This document shows, in pieces, positions 8,779 through 18,107 of a stretch of DNA of 48,973 nt (positions are counted from its first letter, which is position 1; every line of letters starts with the position of its first letter). The notes beneath the pieces are model-generated. The model did not search any database. It worked only from the letters and a program-made list of their open reading frames with translations, and was not told the origin of the DNA. This DNA comes from Hoylesella saccharolytica JCM 17484. GTDB taxonomy: Bacteria > Bacteroidota > Bacteroidia > Bacteroidales > Bacteroidaceae. The position numbers and the translations under genes were made by a program. The DNA lies in contig NZ_BAKN01000021.1 of assembly GCF_000614205.1 (NCBI RefSeq), forward strand, positions 1 through 48,973, in the 5' to 3' direction.

Positions 8779-9473
8779 TATTTTAGCTCCTCAAATTTAC
8801 CTTTCGAGGTGATATGATAATATCTTATGCGCTCTTTTATTTTCCCCTTCTTGCGTTCTTTTCCTTTCAGACATATGATGTAATTAGGATAAATTTGAAA
8901 ATCAATCGTACTGTAATCGGCGTTATTTTCATTTTCTGCCCCCCAATCATCCCATGTATAACGCACTACCATTGTTTGGCTTTTAGCATCAATAATTCCT
9001 TTATCTGATATGCACATTTCCCAGTATTCGCTATCCCCAGATTCAAAGAATATGATAAAAACTTTATATCCCAAATAACTCGGTAATGGAAAAATGGCAT
9101 TTACACAAGTGCTTATATGCTCTTTGAAAGGTTTCTTTTCCCCATTGATGATAATTGTATTTACATCGGTTATAACCTCTTCCCATTCTTTATCAGACAA
9201 AGAATTTGCATCAATTGTTGTTTTCGTTGTATCGATTCCCAATCTATTGATGTCTGCATTCTTTCCTTCAAAGAAGGAATCGGACGATATTGGGGAATTC
9301 TCTGTTGCCGGAAGAATATTGTTATCATGATTGTTTCCTTTGGTATTGTCTACATTCTTATATATATTGTTTTGGGAAATGTTATTTACAGGCATTTCCT
9401 TCTTTTCTCTTTTACAGCTATATAAAATATTACAAGATACTCCTAACAAAAATAAAAACAATATCTTTTTCAT
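8778..9473 (-). CDS. Lipoprotein of unknown function
   Basis: A 231-residue protein with a lipoprotein signal (MKKILFLFLLGVSCNILYSC), probably lipidated at Cys20. An Asn/Asp-rich, low-complexity stretch covers about residues 24-65 (NNISQNNIYKNVDNTKGNNH), followed by a folded region of about 150 residues rich in aromatic and acidic residues (WEEVITDVNTIIINGEKKPF, YTWDDWGAENENNADYSTID). I do not recognise the family. It is AT-rich compared with its neighbours and may be accessory. No clear promoter was seen. Confidence 0.78.
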   Translation of the reverse strand: MKKILFLFLLGVSCNILYSCKREKKEMPVNNISQNNIYKNVDNTKGNNHDNNILPATENSPISSDSFFEGKNADINRLGIDTTKTTIDANSLSDKEWEEVITDVNTIIINGEKKPFKEHISTCVNAIFPLPSYLGYKVFIIFFESGDSEYWEMCISDKGIIDAKSQTMVVRYTWDDWGAENENNADYSTIDFQIYPNYIICLKGKERKKGKIKERIRYYHITSKGKFEELK

Positions 9474-9617
9474 TATTAGATTGGTTGTAGTTTATGGGCT
9501 TGTTCTCATTAAATAACTCCTCTTCGTATGTTGCGCAACAAGAACTTCTACTATGATGGTATATTTGAACTTATCATCCTCATCTCGAGTCATATTTTCA
9601 TTACCACCATTTAATTT

Positions 9618-9668
9618 ACTCCGATTCGGGATTTTTAGAATTTAAGCTTTCTTATCCCGAACCGGAGT
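9618..9668 (-). terminator. Terminator hairpin after xth
   Basis: ACTCCGATTCGGGAT (9618-9632) pairs with ATCCCGAACCGGAGT (9654-9668) with one mismatch, around a 21-nt AT-rich loop. It lies immediately downstream of the xth stop codon. Confidence 0.65.
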
Positions 9669-9672
9669 ATTT

Positions 9673-10422
9673 TTATTTTAAATCAAGCTCCACCGGACAG
9701 TGGTCGCTTCCCAAGATATCGGTATGTATTTTGGCATCCGCAATTTGAGGTTTCAGTCTGTCCGAAACAAGGAAATAGTCAATGCGCCAACCCGTATTGC
9801 GTTCACGCGCTTTAAATCTGTACGACCACCAGCTATACGTTACCTCTTCAGGATACATAAAACGGAAAGTGTCGGTAAAACCGCTGTCAAGCAGAACCGT
9901 CATTTTCTCGCGCTCTTCGTCGGTAAATCCGGCATTGCGGCGATTGGTCTTTGGATTCTTAATATCTATTTCTTGGTGTGCCACATTCATATCTCCGCAT
10001 ACGATAACGGGCTTCCGGGCATCCAATGCAAGAAGAAATGTTTTAAAATCATCTTCCCATGTCATACGGTAATCTAATCTTTTTAGCTCATCTTGCGAGT
10101 TGGGCGTGTATACGGTTACGAGATAGAAATCGTTCATCTCAAGCGTAATCACTCGACCTTCATGGTCGTGCGCATCAATACCCACACCATAAGTAACGCT
10201 CAAAGGTGTGTGTCGGGTGTATATCGCTGTGCCTGAATAGCCCCGTTTGTCGGCATAATTCCAATACGATTGGTAGCCATCGAACTGCAAATCCAGCTGT
10301 CCTGCCTGCATCTTAGTCTCTTGCAGACAGAAAAAATCAGCATTTAGGGTTTTGAATTGGGCTTCAAAATCTTTTCCTACACATGCCCGCAATCCGTTTA
10401 CATTCCAAGAAATAAACTTCAT
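9673..10422 (-). CDS. xth: Exodeoxyribonuclease III
   Basis: A 249-residue ExoIII/AP endonuclease that cleaves abasic sites and degrades duplex DNA 3' to 5' in base-excision repair. It begins [19 protein letters not shown] (metal-binding Asn region). LQETKM (Glu), [36 protein letters not shown] and the terminal [11 protein letters not shown] (Asp-His) appear in order, as in the family. It starts 5 bp after the stop of the upstream lipoprotein gene, suggesting one transcript. Confidence 0.97.
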   Translation of the reverse strand: MKFISWNVNGLRACVGKDFEAQFKTLNADFFCLQETKMQAGQLDLQFDGYQSYWNYADKRGYSGTAIYTRHTPLSVTYGVGIDAHDHEGRVITLEMNDFYLVTVYTPNSQDELKRLDYRMTWEDDFKTFLLALDARKPVIVCGDMNVAHQEIDIKNPKTNRRNAGFTDEEREKMTVLLDSGFTDTFRFMYPEEVTYSWWSYRFKARERNTGWRIDYFLVSDRLKPQIADAKIHTDILGSDHCPVELDLK

Positions 10423-10427
10423 TCTCT

Positions 10428-11111
10428 TTATTTTTGTCCCGCGCTAACGACAAGCAGGCCGGTTGCACGCACTGTTTTTCCATCACCTAAGGTGATTTCT
10501 TTTGGAACGAGAAAAACAGCCAAACGTTTATTTGAGCTATTATACAGGTTATAGTTACCCATGTTTAAACCGCCTGCAAAATTGCCGTCAAACTCAATCT
10601 TCAGCGTTTGTGGCTTGCTTTCATATGTATACGGCAGTTCTGCCACCCATTTTTGAACCGGCTTTGTATCGTAAGGCCATACGCCAAAGAAATAGAGTAG
10701 CGAATGGTTTTTATACATTCTTTCCACTTTGTAAGGTTTCCATAAGGAGATATGTGCCGTAAAGGTAGCTACAGTTGTATCAAGTGTCTCTTTTAATTTC
10801 TTTTCAGTAACTTCTCTTGCTACTAATTTCAATGGGAAGTTAGTAATTGAAAGCGTTGAATCATTTGTGATAGTCAGCTTAATGTCAGTACTGTCAATAC
10901 GTTCAAATCGTGTTCCGTTAGGCGAAAATAAACTCATTTTACCCTCAAAAGAGCCCGCCATAGCATTAATCTGCATGGTCTTTTGAGCCTGTGTTAGGGG
11001 TACATAAACATAGTCGTCTTTCTCATCTTTCATACATGACGTAACCGTTAGTGCCACTGTAAGAAGGCCTATGATAGCCCATAAATAGCTTTTTGTCCTT
11101 TTCATCTTCAT
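10428..11111 (-). CDS. DUF4840-like lipoprotein
   Basis: A 227-residue lipoprotein with a signal ending TVTSC and lipidation at about Cys26. The rest is predicted beta-rich ([40 protein letters not shown]). The sequence resembles the Bacteroidales DUF4840 family, an assignment from memory rather than a search. An alternative start at 11105 gives a slightly shorter signal. The gene is directly upstream of xth and probably cotranscribed, but no functional link is evident. Confidence 0.65.
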   Translation of the reverse strand: MKMKRTKSYLWAIIGLLTVALTVTSCMKDEKDDYVYVPLTQAQKTMQINAMAGSFEGKMSLFSPNGTRFERIDSTDIKLTITNDSTLSITNFPLKLVAREVTEKKLKETLDTTVATFTAHISLWKPYKVERMYKNHSLLYFFGVWPYDTKPVQKWVAELPYTYESKPQTLKIEFDGNFAGGLNMGNYNLYNSSNKRLAVFLVPKEITLGDGKTVRATGLLVVSAGQK

Positions 11112-11243
11112 TATAGTTTAAAATATTATTTCTTCTTTTAAATTTAAACGTCGAAAACTATAAATCTTGCATCAAAAATGTAATATTTTAGCATTCTTTT
11201 ATAATTTCACCTTAATTAAATATGTGTTTATTGCCACTATATA

Positions 11244-11819
11244 TTACCTCAACAAATTCATAAATTCCTCACGCGTTTTGGCCTGATTAAAGGCTCCGCT
11301 AAAGTCACTTGTTGTGGTTATCGAGTTTTGTTTCTCCACTCCCCGCATCTGCATGCACAGATGTTGGGCTTCCACTACCACCATTACGCCTAGTGGTTTC
11401 AGCGTGTCTTGAATGCAGTTTTTTATCTGTTGAGTCATTCGTTCCTGTACTTGCAGCCGATGACTGAATATATCTACTACTCGTGCAATCTTACTTAACC
11501 CTGTAATATAGCCATTGGGAATATAAGCCACGTGAACTTTTCCGTAGAAAGGCAGTAGATGGTGCTCGCACATCGAGAAGAAATCGATGTCTTTCACGAT
11601 AACCATTTGGTTATATTTTTCTTCAAACAAGGCGTCGGTCAGTACTTTTCGAGCGTCCTGGCTATATCCGCGCGTCAACACTTGCATTGCTTTTGCCACT
11701 CTCAACGGCGTTTTTTCCAACCCTTCGCGTTTAGCATCTTCACCCAACAAACCCAAAATTTGCTTGTAATGTTCTGCCAGTTCGTTCAGCCCTTTACGAT
11801 ATTCCGGTTCCGAATTCAT
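11244..11819 (-). CDS. folE: GTP cyclohydrolase I
   Basis: A 191-residue homologue of FolE, which converts GTP to dihydroneopterin triphosphate, the first step of folate/pterin synthesis. Zinc-site and substrate motifs are visible: [40 protein letters not shown] and [14 protein letters not shown] start at 11819 (ATG) was chosen; an in-frame TTG start 18 bp upstream is possible. It is the last gene of the minus-strand DUF1599, DoxX-like, tpiA, SPOR, folE series, an order I recall as common in Bacteroidales. Confidence 0.96.
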   Translation of the reverse strand: MNSEPEYRKGLNELAEHYKQILGLLGEDAKREGLEKTPLRVAKAMQVLTRGYSQDARKVLTDALFEEKYNQMVIVKDIDFFSMCEHHLLPFYGKVHVAYIPNGYITGLSKIARVVDIFSHRLQVQERMTQQIKNCIQDTLKPLGVMVVVEAQHLCMQMRGVEKQNSITTTSDFSGAFNQAKTREEFMNLLR

Positions 11820-11916
11820 GCTTTCTTTTCCTTTCAACTGTCTTTATTGGTTTGCCTTTTCAATTCTGTTGCTATCCATCAGGTGGATACGCTGTCGTTG
11901 TCTATCTGAAGTGGGT

Positions 11917-12513
11917 TTAGTATTGCACCGTGATTTTTCCCTTAACAATTACTGCTTGCGTGTAGCCCATCGCCTTAATACGTTCTAACAGCATCGTGGC
12001 CTCCTCCATACTTTTAAAGTTTCCGATGCGGCAAATCCATCTGGGCGAGTAAAAATGTACGTAAACCGGCTGGTCAGGACAAGCAGTCTTGATGCGATTA
12101 CCTATTTGTTGTGCCTTAATTTTATCGTTTCGCGAGTTGCCTCCTGCAAAGGCTTGTACTCTGAAACCATCAGTTTTATATCCTCCCCGCATTACTTTTC
12201 GGCTGGTGTCTACGGTTGGAATATTCAGCTCATCATCGGTATTGTCATCTCCAGACCCCACTTTTGCCGGTGTATCTTTTTTGTTGGTACCGACTTTTCC
12301 TACTTGTATCGGTGCATTATTTGTTTTGCTTACGGTGTCACTCTTTTCCGTTGCTTTCTTACCATTTACCAATTCGTCTATCTCAGCACTCTGTTTGATA
12401 GTAACTGTTCCTTGCCCAGCCACCACCTTCTGAATATGCTCGGTATAAGTCTGCGCTTGTGTAAGAGCCGAAGTGCAGAGTAAGATGAAAAATAAAGTGA
12501 CAACTCGTTTCAT
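11917..12513 (-). CDS. Secreted SPOR-domain protein
   Basis: A 198-residue protein with a signal peptide (MKRVVTLFFILLCTSALTQA), a linker rich in Lys, Thr and Asp (about residues 50-105), and a C-terminal SPOR domain (about 115-195). The domain includes DGFRVQAFAGGNSRNDKIKA, YVHFYSPRWICRIGNFKSME and ERIKAMGYTQAVIVKGKI. SPOR domains bind denuded peptidoglycan glycans, so a cell-wall role in the periplasm is likely. It sits between tpiA and folE. Confidence 0.9.
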   Translation of the reverse strand: MKRVVTLFFILLCTSALTQAQTYTEHIQKVVAGQGTVTIKQSAEIDELVNGKKATEKSDTVSKTNNAPIQVGKVGTNKKDTPAKVGSGDDNTDDELNIPTVDTSRKVMRGGYKTDGFRVQAFAGGNSRNDKIKAQQIGNRIKTACPDQPVYVHFYSPRWICRIGNFKSMEEATMLLERIKAMGYTQAVIVKGKITVQY

Positions 12514-12624
12514 GTTTATTGCAATATTAATGGGTAAAGAATGTCGGATGAAGGTTATCGGTAATATGCTTGTTTGGTAAAACTATGCATTTAACATCAC
12601 GATAACCTTCACCCAACGTTCCAA

Positions 12625-13385
12625 TTATTTTTTCCAAGCATCGATAATGCCCTTAAAGTCTTCACACTTCAAGGCTGCACCACCAATTAAACCACCGTCA
12701 ATGTCGGGCTTGGCAAATAATTCGGGTGCATTGCTGGCCTTGCAACTGCCGCCATAAAGAATAGAGGTGTTCTCTGCAACATCTTTTCCGAACTTCTCTG
12801 CAACAGTCGAACGGATAAAGGCGTGCATTTCTTCTGCCTGTTCAGAGGTAGCTGTTTTGCCCGTTCCGATAGCCCATATAGGCTCGTAAGCAATAATGAT
12901 ATTGGCAAATTCGGTTGCCGAAAGATTAAATACCGAGCCCTCGAGTTCTGCCTTGCAAACTGCATTCTGACGGTTGCTTTCGCGCTCTTCGAGGGTCTCG
13001 CCGATGCAAAAGATAACCTTCAAACCGTTTTTCAGTGCTAGCAACACCTTTTCTTTTAGTATCTCGGGTGTTTCGCCGTAGTATTGACGACGCTCTGAAT
13101 GACCCAGAATAACATATTGTGCGCCGGTGCTTTTTACCATTTCGGCAGATACCTCGCTGTATAAGCACCCTTTTCCTTATCTGCACAGTTTTCTGCACCC
13201 AGGCCGATAAGGCTCTTATCCAATACGTTTTCAACACTTGCCAAGTGAATAAACGGTGTGCAAATAACCACATCACAATTCGGCTTATCTGCTTTCAGTG
13301 CGTTATTCAATTCTTTGGCCAAAGCCAAACCTTCTTGCAGGTTCAGGTTCATCTTCCAATTACCTGCTACAATTTTCTTTCTCAT
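12625..13385 (-). CDS. tpiA: Triosephosphate isomerase (frameshifted)
   Basis: This glycolytic enzyme interconverts dihydroxyacetone phosphate and glyceraldehyde 3-phosphate. The start is [13 protein letters not shown] (active-site Asn-Lys). ILGHSERR holds the catalytic His, [14 protein letters not shown] the catalytic Glu, and SILYGGS and GGLIGGAAL the phosphate loops. The frame breaks near 13157: one frame ends [12 protein letters not shown], the other continues [14 protein letters not shown]. Adding one base (ACAGGCGAGG for ACAGCGAGG on the minus strand) restores GAYTGEVSAEM. Loss of one G in a GG run is the simplest explanation. No stop separates the upstream DoxX-like frame from tpiA in the sequence as given. 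Confidence 0.93.
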
Positions 13386-13395
13386 GTTCCTTTTT

Positions 13396-14695
13396 TTATT
13401 TAATAGTTGATATATTCTGTTTCTTCTTCGTTTCTTTTTCATCCATTTTGTCCATGCCCAAAGTCTGTCAGCAAGGGTTAAAAGGATAAGTGGTAAGGCA
13501 AACCAGAGTACAATTCGGGTTATCTTTCCTGCTATACTGTCAGACTCTACATGTCCTATTTTCAGTTCTTCCATCGGTGCACGCAGTTCTTCTTCTTTGG
13601 GAAGGTAGTTGTGGCTCCACTTATTCACCACTACACCGTTTTTCAGCAGTACTAAGCCGGGGTTACTTCTGATGATGGTTTTCAGTGTAGTTTCGTCGGT
13701 TCTGTAAAACGAATACTCCGCTCCCGTAAGGTCTTGCCACCGTTTGATAGCTTTTTCGTTGCTGGCTGTAAGGCACAAAAGTGTATCTTCTCTTGTTTGG
13801 CATACTCGTAAATACGGTCTATGCCACCGAAGTTGCTGTCGTCAGCCTGTTCCAAATGGGGCGAAATCAGCAGAAAGGTATATCCTTTTCGAGCTAAAAT
13901 CTGCTTAGTAAAGTCTTCGCCCGTTGCAATATCCTGAATTGAAAAGTCGTGAATGGGTGGCACATATCCCGCTTCTGTTTGCACGGTTTTGCTGTCTACA
14001 AACGTCCAAGTGGAGTCAGGATAGTTATCGAGCGTAAACTCTTTCGTTACGCCCCCTTTGCTCATGATAAACGTAGTTTCATATTTCGGCTGCGGGGCAT
14101 CCTTCGGAATCTCCATGCCTTTGCGGATATCGGCCCCGATGTGATAGGGGCGAAAGTCGAACATAGGCAGATTATAAAGACATATTACACTCGAAACAAC
14201 GATAAATACTAATGTATAATTAGTAACAATCCATTGGTTGCTCTTCGATACAAAGCGCAGCATCATCAGTGGACGATAAGCAACGACACCCGCAGAAATC
14301 AGCAAAACGATGTTTTTAAGCAGTGTTTGTGTGTTGCTCAGTTGAATGGCATCACCAAAACAGCCGCAGTCTTTTACAGGATTTTCTATGGCGATCCAAA
14401 GCGTAATAAATGTCATTACGCCCATAAATCCTAACACGAGTTTAGACGTAAGTCTGCGTTGAATGGCAAACAGCAAAAAAATACCGAGCGAAAACTCAAG
14501 TGCAGAGATACCGATAGAGGCTGTGAGCGTTATCCAATCGGGTACAATGCCCGCGAGGTGCACCGCCGCTAAATAGTCGTTTATTTTGTATTGTGTGCCT
14601 AACGGGTCGATAGCTTTGACGTAACCTGAGAAAATAAAGGTGCCAGCCAACAACAATCGGCATATGTTAATGATAATATGGATTACCGCTTTCAC
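13396..14695 (-). CDS. DoxX-like membrane protein with periplasmic C-terminal domain (frameshifted)
   Basis: This combines an N-terminal four-helix DoxX-like membrane domain (about residues 1-150: [34 protein letters not shown]) with a C-terminal thioredoxin-like region that lacks a CxxC motif and a final membrane helix ([21 protein letters not shown]). The frame breaks near 13778: QEKIHF ends one segment, and [20 protein letters not shown] continues in another. One extra T in a TTTT run joins them as HFLCLTAS. The end at 13396 is hypothetical: the frame runs into tpiA without a stop, but one more A in the AAA run after WMKKK would give a TAA at 13398-13396. The protein is likely in the inner membrane; function unknown. 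Confidence 0.82.
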
Positions 14696-14699
14696 CTGT

Positions 14700-15269
14700 T
14701 TACAATACCTTATTACTTGTTTCCTGCTCTTTTAATTTGATGGCTCCAAACACCGCATAATTAATGATGTCCATATAATTAGCATCAATACCCTCTGAAA
14801 CCAGCGTTTTTTCGTGTAGGTCTTCCATCTCTTTTACACGCTGTATCTTGGTCAAAATCAAATCAGTATAACTGCTTACGCGCATGTTGCGCCATGCTTC
14901 ATCGTAGTCGTGATTCTTTTTTAGCATCAGGCTCAACGCCTCTTTGGCGTAACTGTCATAAGCTTTCATAGCCTCTGCGGGTGTTATATCCACCTTGTCT
15001 GAAAAGCCTTTTTCCAACTGTATAAGTCCGATAATACCATAATTAATCAATGCTACAAACTCGGTGCGTATGCCTTCGCCCACTTTTGTTTCTCTTTTTA
15101 TCTCGAGCGAACGTATGCGTTTGGCTTTGATAAACAGCTGATCGGTAAGCGACGAAGGTCTTAGTATGCGCCAAGAAGCACCATAGTCATGGAGTTTTTT
15201 TTCAAAGAGCGAGCGACACGCTTGCATCGTGTCTCTGAATTGCTCTTCTGTTGTGGATAATTCTGCCAT
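14700..15269 (-). CDS. DUF1599 protein (duplicated domain)
   Basis: A 189-residue cytoplasmic protein with two copies of a DUF1599-like module. The first has KKLHDYGASWRILRPSSLTD and FVALINYGIIGLIQLEKG; the second has KKNHDYDEAWRNMRVSSYTD and YMDIINYAVFGAIKLKE. The repeated KxxDYxxxWR and INY motifs make the duplication plain. The biochemical function is not known to me. It begins the operon, with a consensus promoter 31 bp upstream, and ends 4 bp before the DoxX-like start. Confidence 0.92.
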   Translation of the reverse strand: MAELSTTEEQFRDTMQACRSLFEKKLHDYGASWRILRPSSLTDQLFIKAKRIRSLEIKRETKVGEGIRTEFVALINYGIIGLIQLEKGFSDKVDITPAEAMKAYDSYAKEALSLMLKKNHDYDEAWRNMRVSSYTDLILTKIQRVKEMEDLHEKTLVSEGIDANYMDIINYAVFGAIKLKEQETSNKVL

Positions 15270-15299
15270 TCCCTGAATCGGTTTTTACAAGCTTTCTTG

Positions 15300-15330
15300 C
15301 AAAATTACGTATTCTTGCCGAAACGGCAAA
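15300..15330 (-). promoter_or_regulatory. Promoter of the DUF1599-DoxX-tpiA operon
   Basis: On the minus strand TTTG (15330-15327), 19 bp, then TAATTTTG (15307-15300), an exact fit to the Bacteroidales consensus. The leader to the DUF1599 start is about 25-30 nt. Confidence 0.75.
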
Positions 15331-15332
15331 AC

Positions 15333-15746
15333 TTATTTTTCTTTTTGTCTAAGGTGTATAGCCCGTACCGTTGCACACAAAACATCGTAGCGTATACGCA
15401 ACGAGTCGCGCTTCATAGCCATCTTGTTCCACACGCGTGGTGGATATTTGCCGGTCTGCATCTGCTTTAACATAACCTGTAAAGCCGAATCTGTTCGCGC
15501 AATATCTTGTTGCGTCAATTTTAATGAGGCCTCCTGCCACAGTTTTAAACTCTTTTTCCGAGCCTCTAAGGCCTGTGGAAAACGGTCGCGTAAAATCCTA
15601 ATCGAGTCTAACGCGGCATGGTATTGGCCACTTTGATATAAACTTTCTATTTCTGCCACCAGTCCGGCAGCCTTCTCATCGTCGGTCTTCTGAGCACACG
15701 AAGTTAGCCAAATTAGTACGCTAAAAGCAAATAAAATATTCTTCAT
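15333..15746 (-). CDS. Small lipoprotein with helical repeats
   Basis: A 137-residue lipoprotein with lipobox WLTSC. The start at 15746 was chosen because it opens the signal sequence MKNILFAFSVLIWLTSCAQK; the upstream in-frame extension has no such signal. The mature part is helical: SLYQSGQYHAALDSIRILRD resembles a tetratricopeptide helix pair, followed by charged helices. It is probably a periplasmic or outer-membrane-anchored scaffold; no family is recognised. Its stop codon abuts the promoter of the DUF1599 operon. Confidence 0.8.
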   Translation of the reverse strand: MKNILFAFSVLIWLTSCAQKTDDEKAAGLVAEIESLYQSGQYHAALDSIRILRDRFPQALEARKKSLKLWQEASLKLTQQDIARTDSALQVMLKQMQTGKYPPRVWNKMAMKRDSLRIRYDVLCATVRAIHLRQKEK

Positions 15747-15960
15747 ACCATCGGCAAATATACAAAATAATATCCGTATCGGTGAAAACTTTGGATAAAT
15801 ACGCGTTGTGTGCCTTCTGCACGCATTCTCACTGGTAATTTTAGGTGTCTTTAAAAGCAAAAAGTATAATTGCTTTTTATGGTTTTAACAAATTGCACAC
15901 TTTCTTTTTTCATTACATTTTGATTTCTCTAATAAGCTGATTCTTTTTCTTTTATTTTGT

Positions 15961-16125
15961 CAAAAAACGACTGTCACGTCCCAAAAGTATAACTTTCGAT
16001 GTGTAAAAGCATAGTTTTTATACACAGAAAGCATAGTTTTTATTACTTAAAACCTATGCTTTTATACCTCAAAAAACGTGATTTTAGGATAAAAACATAT
16101 CCTTTTGGAAGACTAAAAATTAGCG
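15961..16125. repeat. 22-bp palindromic repeat array C
   Basis: Units of the form AAAA-N6-TTTT plus spacer begin near 15983, 16005, 16027, 16049, 16071, 16093 and 16115, a 22-bp period. Examples are AAAAGTATAACTTT, AAAAGCATAGTTTT and AAAACCTATGCTTTT. Sequences drift, and the fourth unit is largely the reverse complement of the second, but the spacing holds. A weak extra unit begins at 15961. This is part of the 1.1-kb gene-free region 15747-16875, which also holds a candidate small RNA (16241-16402) and the efflux promoter (16735-16766). Confidence 0.75.
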
Positions 16126-16240
16126 TTCGGATTATAATGTCTTGATTTTTAGGCGTATATGAAGAAGCGAAATACGGGCGGTTTTTTGAACCGATTGCCG
16201 TTTGTTGGTCTCGATGGGTACGCATTCGTTGCACACCCTA

Positions 16241-16402
16241 CAAAAATAAAGGCTACCTTCACAGGCAGCCTTTACATGTTATACAAAAACATTATGAATT
16301 TTATTTAGCGAACAAGATTAAAAGTTTATATTATATTTATTTAGTGTTTACCTTATTTTCAAAAGGGTTTCTTTCTTTTGTTATCTATCTTTTAATTGGT
16401 TT
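16241..16402 (-). ncRNA. Candidate small RNA with its own promoter and terminator
   Basis: On the minus strand a TAACTTTG element (16416-16409) would start transcription near 16402. After about 130 nt with no convincing gene comes the hairpin AAAGGCTGCCT-GTGA-AGGTAGCCTTT (16273-16248, one mismatch), followed by ATTTTTG. Promoter and terminator agree in direction and there is no open reading frame longer than a few codons. A very short peptide gene is an alternative. No RNA family is recognised. Confidence 0.4.
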
Positions 16403-16734
16403 CGTTTGCAAAGTTATCGGAACAGAAACAATTCTGCAATACCTAAAAATAGGCTATTTTATATACCTATTTATTGTTATGGAATGGCTTATCTGTGTTG
16501 CTGCTCTTTAAAAGTATTTTATTGATATTTCCATTTGTGGTTATCCTGTTGATGCAACAGGGTAGGGACCGGGTCTTCGTTTGATGTTTGATACCCACTT
16601 TGCTCGTTGACTACTCATTATGAGGTAATGTGCTTGCTGCGAGATACTTAAAAGTGATGAAATGATTGTTTGACACAAGAAACCAGACCGAAAATCTGAA
16701 GACAATAATAATTGTTAAAATATAAACGCTATCG

Positions 16735-16766
16735 TTGCTTACGTCAGAATTTATTTTGTACATTTG
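16735..16766 (+). promoter_or_regulatory. Promoter of the RND efflux operon
   Basis: TTG (16735-16737), 21 bp, TACATTTG (16759-16766). The leader to the adaptor start at 16876 is about 103 nt. No adjacent TetR- or AraC-type regulator is present. Confidence 0.65.
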
Positions 16767-16875
16767 CTTTATTAAAAACTCAATGAAGGAATTGAGTTTC
16801 CTGTTAAAGAGAGAAAAGAATTATTTTGTAGAGAATAATAACAAACAAAAAAGATAGTATTTATTTAATTAAGGT

Positions 16876-18069
16876 ATGAAACAAAAGAAATGGTTGATGT
16901 TGGCAGCCTTTGCTGCTTTCTTGTTTTCGTGTGGAAACAAAAACAACATGAAATTAGGTGATAATGAATATCCTGTGGTAACCATTGGATCGCAAAATGC
17001 CGAAACGCAAACTACTTATCCTGCTTCGATAAAAGGTATTCAGGATGTAGAAATACGGCCGAAAGTATCGGGCTTTATTACCAAACTTTGTGTACAAGAG
17101 GGGCAGGCGGTAAAAGCCGGGCAATTATTGTTCGTTATCGATAATACGACTTATCAGGCTGCAGTACATCAGGCGCAAGCTGCGTTGAACTCGGCTAAGG
17201 CACAACTGAATACCTCAAAGCTGACATTTGAAAACAGTAAAAAACTGTTTGAGAAAAATGTAATTGGTTCGTATGAACTACAAACGGCTCAAAACACCTT
17301 TGAAAACGCGAAGGCTGCAGTTGCACAAGCGCAAGCAGCATTGGCTTCGGCACGCGAAACATTGGGTTTCTGTTATGTAAAGAGTCCTGCCAACGGCGTT
17401 ATCGGAAGTCTGCCTTATAAGGTCGGAGCACTTGTCAGTGCGTCAAGTCCGGATGCTTTAACTACGGTTTCGGATGTTGCAACCGTAGAAGTTTACTTCT
17501 CGGTAAACGAAAAAGATATCTTGAATATGACCAAAAATGCCGGCGGTATCCATGCTGCCATCAGCGATTATCCTGCTGTAAAGCTGCAATTAGCTGATGG
17601 AACGATGTATAACCAATTGGGTAAAGTGGTGAAAGTGAGCGGTGTTATCAATCAGGCAACGGGTGCCGTGTCAATGATTGCACGTTTTCCGAATCCCGAT
17701 CGCTTGTTGAAGAGTGGTGCATCGGGTACGGTTATCGTACCCAAAAACAGTTCTAATGCTATTGTTATTCCCCAAAGCGTTACAACAGAGGTTCAAAACA
17801 AGGTGTTTGTTTATATCCTTGACAATAAAAATAAGGTAAAATATACCGAGATAACGGTAGACCCTCAGAACGACGGAAAGAACTATATTGTTACAGGAGG
17901 TTTACATATTGGCGACAGAATTGTAACCAAAGGACTTACATCGTTAACTGATACGATGACCATCAAACCCATTACAGAGGCTCAATATGAGAAGAAAATA
18001 TCTGATGCAATTAAGATGGGCGCCAATCAAAGCAGTGCCAAAGGGTTTATCAACACAATGAAAAAGTAA
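16876..18069 (+). CDS. RND efflux periplasmic adaptor (AcrA/MexA type)
   Basis: A 397-residue membrane-fusion lipoprotein that links an inner-membrane RND pump to an outer-membrane channel. Lipobox FLFSC (Cys19). The barrel-sandwich hybrid half EIRPKVSGFITKLCVQEGQA (about residues 57-77) and its partner FCYVKSPANGVIGSLPYKVG enclose an Ala/Gln-rich coiled-coil hairpin (about 95-165). The beta-barrel and membrane-proximal domains follow (KVVKVSGVINQATGAVSMIA, GGLHIGDRIVTKGLTSL). It is first of three genes with spacings of 38 and 4 bp. The substrates cannot be read from the sequence; drug or bile export would be typical. Confidence 0.94.
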   Translation: MKQKKWLMLAAFAAFLFSCGNKNNMKLGDNEYPVVTIGSQNAETQTTYPASIKGIQDVEIRPKVSGFITKLCVQEGQAVKAGQLLFVIDNTTYQAAVHQAQAALNSAKAQLNTSKLTFENSKKLFEKNVIGSYELQTAQNTFENAKAAVAQAQAALASARETLGFCYVKSPANGVIGSLPYKVGALVSASSPDALTTVSDVATVEVYFSVNEKDILNMTKNAGGIHAAISDYPAVKLQLADGTMYNQLGKVVKVSGVINQATGAVSMIARFPNPDRLLKSGASGTVIVPKNSSNAIVIPQSVTTEVQNKVFVYILDNKNKVKYTEITVDPQNDGKNYIVTGGLHIGDRIVTKGLTSLTDTMTIKPITEAQYEKKISDAIKMGANQSSAKGFINTMKK

Positions 18070-18107
18070 ACAAGTAATAAGAATTGTGTGAAAGACAATA
18101 GAAGAAT

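Noticed and set aside
16043..16234. 63-codon minus-strand frame and a 51-codon plus-strand frame (from 16159) in the gap before the efflux operon
   Set aside because: Neither has a recognisable domain; the plus-strand one runs through the hairpin that looks like a terminator, and composition is not coding-like.
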